Shown here piece by piece: positions 59,407 to 64,000 of a stretch of 64,000 bases of DNA (within the stretch, counting starts at the first letter, position 1; each line of letters starts with the position of its first letter). The notes below the pieces were generated by a model. That model saw only the letters and a list, made by a program, of their open reading frames with translations, was not told the DNA's origin and searched no databases. The position numbers and the translations under genes are program-made. The DNA lies in NCBI RefSeq assembly GCF_958298935.1, contig NC_084923.1:37912501-37976500 (forward strand), given 5' to 3'. Source of the DNA: Phragmites australis. Taxonomy: Eukaryota > Streptophyta > Magnoliopsida > Poales > Poaceae.

Positions 59407-60225
59407 TAGGTAGTTTGGCTTGCTACGCTTCACCCATTCATATGACAGTGCAAATAGATATGCAAAAGAAAAATTATATGTAGAGGTAATTTAAATAACA
59501 GTATATATGCTTGTTGTCTAAAATTATTATTTTGTAAAAAATAGGTAGCACAATAATGATTAATAGAAGTACTAATTAAAAAATGAGGTCGTGAGGATTT
59601 TTTTTAGCCAGTGATTAAAGTTTTCTGAGGGAGATGCTGGATTTATCTGGTCTCATGTGTACGAGGAAATAAATAAGCAAGATAATTTGTTGTTATTTTT
59701 TTAAGAATGGAATAGATAAATTTTTATTTTTTATTAAATATTTAGGAACAATAGATACAATGGGGGAGAGGTTTGAGAGCTCCCCGATCCCTGGCCCTTT
59801 AGGATATAGGTTGGCTTGTTACGCTTCACCCATTTATATTGCAGTGTAAATGGAGGCGTGGAGGAAAAAATTATATGAAGAGGTAATTGAATAGCAGCAC
59901 AACATGTAGGTTTATTGTCTAAAATTATTATTTTGTAGAAAATAGGTAGCATAATAAGGATTAATAGAAGTACTAATTTGAAAAATAAGGTCACGAGGAT
60001 TTTTGGGCCAGCGATTGAAGTTTCCTGAAGGAGACTGTGAATTTCTTTGGTCTCACGTGTATGAGAGAATAAATGAGTGAGGTGTAAAAAGAAAATTTAC
60101 ATACAGAGGTAATAGAATAGTAGCATAGCCTATAGGTTCATTGTTCAAAATTATTCAATAGAAAATAGGTAAGAAGTGAGGAAACAATAACTACAGTGAG
60201 TGAGAGGTACTAAGAGCTCGCCGAT
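59407..60225. repeat. Long direct repeats, about 400-bp period
   Basis: GGCTTGCTACGCTTCACCCA at about 59415 recurs at about 59812 (GGCTTGTTACGCTTCACCCA). Nearly 270 bases then align, including CTAAAATTATTATTTTGTA, TAGAAGTACTAATT and GGTCTCAYGTGTA. A third, shorter and more diverged copy lies at 60080-60220 (AGAGGTAATAGAATAG, GAAAATAGGTA). A GAGAGCTCSCCGAT phrase ends units 1 and 3. Confidence 0.8.
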
Positions 60226-60239
<14 letters not shown>

Positions 60240-60259
<20 letters not shown>

Positions 60260-61590
60260 GTAGTTATGCTCACTGTAGTTCATGTCTGCGTATACCCTAC
60301 AAGTTGTAACTCACAGTGTTTCAGGTTGTAACTGGGGATATACACAGTGCGAATAACAAGTTGTAACTGACAGTGTTAGCTTCTTGTGTTGCAATTATGC
60401 ATTTATGGACGTGAAGTTGTAACTGGTCTACCTAACAAGTTGTAACTCACAGTGTTTCGAATTGTAACTGGAGGATGTGCACAGTGCGAATAACAAGTTG
60501 TAACTCACGGTGTTAATTTCTCGTGTTACAATTATGTATTTTTTGACGTGAAGTTGTACTGGTCTACCTAACAAGTTATAACTTATATTGTTTCGGGTTG
60601 TCTAGGTGCAACTGCAGTTCACGTTGCACCTAGCCACTCAGCGAGCCCGTTTCTCCTTGTGCGCGCCCCGATCGAGGCAACCTCCCTCACGCATGCTCTC
60701 CAACCGAGCCTTCCTTCCTCCTGCGTGCCCCGACCGAGCCTTCCTCCTTCCCTTGTGCTCCCGACCGAGCCAGGAGTTACGTCCATATAAGTCACCAGTT
60801 GTGCTTTGTGCTATACTGTAGTTACTGGTAATTGGTACATTGTGTTTGTAGTAACTGGTATATTGTGTTGATAGTAACTGATATATTGTGTTTGTAGTAA
60901 CTGGTATACTGTGTCGGTAGCAACTGATATACTATGTTTGTAGTAATTGGTATCCTATGTTGGTAGTAACTACACTGCCTTGCATGTTGCAACTGTCCTG
61001 CCTAAATGTGTTCGAAATCCATAATGTTTTTATCGTAACCAGTGTACTATCCCGGTAGTAACTAGTATACTTTGTTGGTAGTAACTACACTACCGTGCAC
61101 GTTGCAACTGCCATGCCTTTGATGTTGCAACTACCCTGCCTTTTGATCATAACCGGTGTACTATCTCGGTAGTAACTGGTATACTGTGTTGGTAGTAACT
61201 ACACTGCCTTGCATGTTGCAACTACCCTGCCTTTTGATCGTAACCGGTGTACTATCCCAGTAGTAACTGGTCTCACAATCATAAAATTTCATCAAAATAT
61301 AGCCTTCATGGATCTCATTTTGTTAAGCGTATTTTTTTCCAACAATATGCTTCAAACGGATCAAAAATTGGATATGTGGTTCTAGAAATATTGCATTTTA
61401 ACTATTCGAATCAACAAAAAATCTCCCGCATGCATGCTCTGGTGGGTGGGATGGACCTGTATGTGGTTGTAACTGATCTTCTTAGCTAGTTGTAACTGAT
61501 AGTTTTTGGAGTTGCAATTGAGGCTGCGCAAGAAGAAGCTGGCTCGGTAGCTGTAGTGGCGCAGCGCAAGTCTGTTCTGTGCCTAGGCGG
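60240..61590. repeat. GTAACT-rich non-coding block related to the intron-2 element
   Basis: Starts after a (TA)n run with ATTCTGTAGTTATGCTCACT and ends near GTCTGTTCTGTGCCTAGGCGG, whose end resembles the terminus of the element at 41338-42461. The interior repeats phrases such as AAGTTGTAACTCACAGTGTT and TTGGTAGTAACTACACTGCC (several copies each). An inverted pair TCTAGGTGCAAC/GTTGCACCTAG lies at 60602-60640. It is probably a non-autonomous element or array of the same family; its limits are uncertain. Confidence 0.55.
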
Positions 61591-61604
61591 AACCGAGTTG
61601 GCCC

Positions 61605-61780
61605 TATAAATGGGAGGACGGGAGGCCCCCTAAATCTCACCGCCACCCGAGGTCTTGTGCTAGAGACCTCCGCCACCAGCCCCCACCAGAGTCTTTCAAA
61701 CAAACCCTATGGCGTTGCGCACCAGAAAGGAGGCCGACTTCCCTAAGTCCAAGCGCTGGCGCGAAGCTAAAGCATATGTA
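61605..61780 (+). other. Possible truncated 5' gene end (TATA box, leader, short first exon)
   Basis: TATAAAT at 61605-61611 is followed 104 bases on by an ATG (61709) that opens MALRTRKEADFPKSKRWREA and a few more codons. A donor-like TAT/GTATGAG is at 61777/61778; without splicing the frame stops after 24 codons. About 20 bases later the copia element begins, so any further exons would be displaced or lost. I do not recognise the peptide. It could equally be the end of a transposon-carried fragment. Confidence 0.3.
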
Positions 61781-61796
61781 TGAGAATCGACTGCAT

Positions 61797-63592
61797 TTAT
61801 ATAACCAAAGCATTTAGCCTCTCATTCTCCTTTTGTAATGCTTGCAAGGATTCAATATTAGTTGTACAAGCATTTATATCAAAGTTGGAATAACGAGAGC
61901 ATCCATTGCTAGTAGATGTACTAGATAGTAAATTTGCTTCACTAGAGTTGGATGAGCCTTTCTTAAGAGTATCAATTTGTGTTTCAAGAGTTTTATAATT
62001 TTCATCTAAACAAGACAATTTCTCTTGAAGCAAGAAATTGTTACTCTTAAGGTCGACAATTGAGAAATTGGCTAAATCATAATCATTAGACAATTTCTCA
62101 ACTTTTTCCTTCTCTTTAGCAAAGAGCTCCTCGAGTTCAAGGTTTCTCTCCTTTTCAAGGATGAGCAAGTCCTCTTGTCTCTCGAGGATCTCTTCATGAC
62201 TATCTATTGTATCCATTAGCTCCTTTATTTTAGCCATAACATTTTTATTCAAACCTTTGAACAAGTTATCACAATCACTATCATATTCACTATCACTATC
62301 TAAAAGCTTGGATTGAGATTTTACCTTGCGGCTTTTAGCCATGAAGCACTTCGGGGAGTCGTCATCATCATCACTCATTAAGAGTGATTTTCTTGGTGTA
62401 GGCTCATGAATGGCAATGGTGGCGACTCCTTCATCATCGGAGTCAGAGTCGGAGTTTGAATCCCACTCTTCTCCAATGTGTGTTTGGCCCGAATACTTTT
62501 TCTTGTACATCTTGTTCTTGTCCTTCTTGTATGGCTTGATTTTGTTGTCTTCTTTGTCCTTTTCTTTCTTCTTGTTCGGACAATCGGCTATGAAGTGACC
62601 AACTTCGCCACATTCATAGCATGCCCTCCTTGATGTTCTCTTCTTGAGCATGTCTCTCTTGTATTTTAAATAGCCTCCCTTTCTCATGAATGTTTTGAAC
62701 CTTTTCACAAAGAAGGCCATTTCTTCATCTTCGGAGCTTTCATCTTCACTTGTACTTGATTCTTGAACTTGTTTGCTTTTGCTTGCCTTAAATGCAACCT
62801 CCTTGTTCTTTGAGGTTGAGCTTTGTTTTGCATGAATCTTCACTTCATTTGCTTCTTCTTCCATGAGCTCATGAGCAAGGATCCTTCCAAGCACATCACT
62901 TGGTGTAAGCCTCTTGTAGTCCCTTCTTTCTCGGAGGAGCGTCACCAAAGTGGGATTTCTAGGAGCAAATGCTCTAAGCAATCTCTTCACCACTTTGTGA
63001 TCATCAATGTCCTCGCTTCCGAGCCCTCTTAACTTGTTCACAAGCACCATCATCCGATCATACATTGCTTAAGGAGTTTCATGATCTTCCATTACAAATC
63101 TTCCTAGCTTTCCCTCGAGCAGCTCTATTTTGGATTCTCTCACACTTGTAGTCCCTTCATGAGCAACTTGAAGTGTATCCAAATTTGCTTGGCTTCTTCA
63201 AGTCCATCCACTTTATTGAATTCTTCCGGACTCAAAGCACTAAGCAACACACTTGTGGCTTGAGCATTGTGATGCATATTTTGTTCTTCACTTGAGGTGA
63301 GCTCTTGATCTTCCTCCGGCAACTCAAATCCTGTATAAACAATCTTCCAAATACTTGGATTAAGAGAGATTAAATGCATTTTTATTTTGTGCCTCCAAGC
63401 GGCATAATGTGTACCATCGAAGAATGGTGCACGCCTGGAAGGCACGGAAATATAGTTGCTTGAAAAATTCAAATGATCATAATTGAAAGGAATTTCACTT
63501 CCCTTTCCTTTACCATTACCGTCATCACTCCTTAATGGATCATCTTTAAAACCCCTTGAACTTCCGGATGTCGACATAATAATTTCCTCCAA
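61797..63592 (-). pseudogene. copia gag, nearly intact, 3' truncated
   Basis: Two open parts, 63592-63140 and 63065-61797, belong to one protein. Between them lie a one-base frame change (near 63150) and a stop (TAA near 63070) just before MYDRMMVLVNKLRG. Features: N-terminal capsid region (YISVPSRRAPFFDGTHYAAW), the UBN2-type core (DDHKVVKRLLRAF), a zinc knuckle CYECGEVGHFIADCP with a Lys-rich tail near 62575-62640, Ser/Asp-rich acidic clusters, and a coiled-coil C-terminal part (about 62240-61990). Much better preserved than the copy at 6.8-8.9 kb. Confidence 0.85.
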
Positions 63593-63631
63593 GCGGTGAA
63601 GCCTTGTAGGAGGTTAGGCTCTGATACCAAT

Positions 63632-64000
63632 TGAAAGTGCCTAGAGGGAGGGTGAATAGGCTTTTTTGAAAATTAAAACTAAAATAGCGGATTAAATCTG
63701 CCGGACACTCCGGTGAAGGTCGGATACTCCGGTCTGGTCCGAAGTCTCCGGTCTATACAGAAAATCTAGAACAACTACGAATTAAAGCAAGTAGCTAGAA
63801 TCTAAACTTGAAGCTAGATCTACTGGATATCACTGAGCTAAAATAACACTTAACACTAGCAAGATGATCACTAGAGCAATTTGTATGAAGAATCACGAAT
63901 TCACACGATAAAGCAAATTGCACGAATACGAATGCAAGACATTTTTCCGGAGTTCGGCCACCTCACAAAGAAGTGCCTACGTCTCCGTTGAGGAGCTCAC
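63632..64000 (-). repeat. LTR of the second copia element (partial, cut by window end)
   Basis: The LTR end TTTCA adjoins the primer binding site on the minus strand. The remainder runs past the right edge. It contains palindromic CCGGACACTCCGG-type words near 63703-63715. Confidence 0.75.

Larger units (their letters stand above)
61797..64000 (-). mobile_element. 5' part of a second SIRE/Maximus-like copia element
   Basis: Minus strand: LTR from beyond the window edge to 63632 (ending TTTCA), primer binding site TGGTATCAGAGCC (63629-63617), then gag. The sequence stops at about 61797 inside gag, so PR, IN, RT and RNase H are absent. The LTR part shows the same CCGGA..TCCGG words (63700-63750) as the first copia element. 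Confidence 0.8.

Noticed and set aside
1..64000. tRNA or rRNA genes
   Set aside because: I looked for box A/B-like and conserved rRNA words and saw none beyond tRNA-complementary primer sites of retrotransposons; a tRNAscan run would be decisive.

Overview
This is nuclear DNA from a grass (Poaceae, probably a PACMAD species; I cannot name it). The evidence is a GC-rich single-exon gene typical of grasses, plant GT-AG introns, Tourist and Stowaway MITEs, and nested grass-type LTR retrotransposons. There is no bacterial or organellar signature. Five host genes look intact, one host gene is dead, and most of the rest is transposable elements in layers.

Layout. 1-2.6 kb: upstream region of the first gene. 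2.68-4.35 kb: a VAPYRIN-type protein (MSP domain plus ankyrin repeats), associated with arbuscular mycorrhiza. 4.89-19.83 kb: one 14.9-kb Ty1/copia element of the SIRE/Maximus kind with two ~1.8-kb LTRs and a 5-bp target duplication. Its pol gene carries an in-place inversion of about 4.2 kb, and a solo gypsy LTR sits in its env-like region. 23.56-25.89 kb: a PPR-DYW pseudogene (minus strand) hit twice by one MITE family. 26.4-31.1 kb: a copia gag remnant followed by a decayed gypsy element with an antisense ORF. 33.48-43.13 kb: a three-exon FAR1/FHY3-family gene. Its first intron holds a truncated gypsy element and two Stowaway-type MITEs; its second holds an unusual compound inverted-repeat element. 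46.9-52.26 kb: cobalamin-independent methionine synthase, with 13 coding exons giving 765 aa and a 5'-UTR intron. 52.72-53.60 kb and 57.94-59.08 kb: two minus-strand RTM2-like genes (alpha-crystallin domain plus C-terminal membrane anchor) sharing one intron position, with a hAT derivative and a MITE between them. 59.4-61.6 kb: repeat arrays. 61.8-64 kb: 5' part of another copia element, minus strand, running off the window.

The host genes do not form a pathway. The methionine synthase and the first RTM2-like gene are convergent, 460 bp apart. Exon boundaries of the multi-exon genes were set by splice consensus, by phase arithmetic (each total is divisible by three) and by family resemblance; no transcript evidence was available. 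The points I would look at first are the pol inversion, the compound GCCTAGGC-ended element, the paired MITE insertions in the PPR pseudogene, and the GC-AG intron in one RTM2-like gene.
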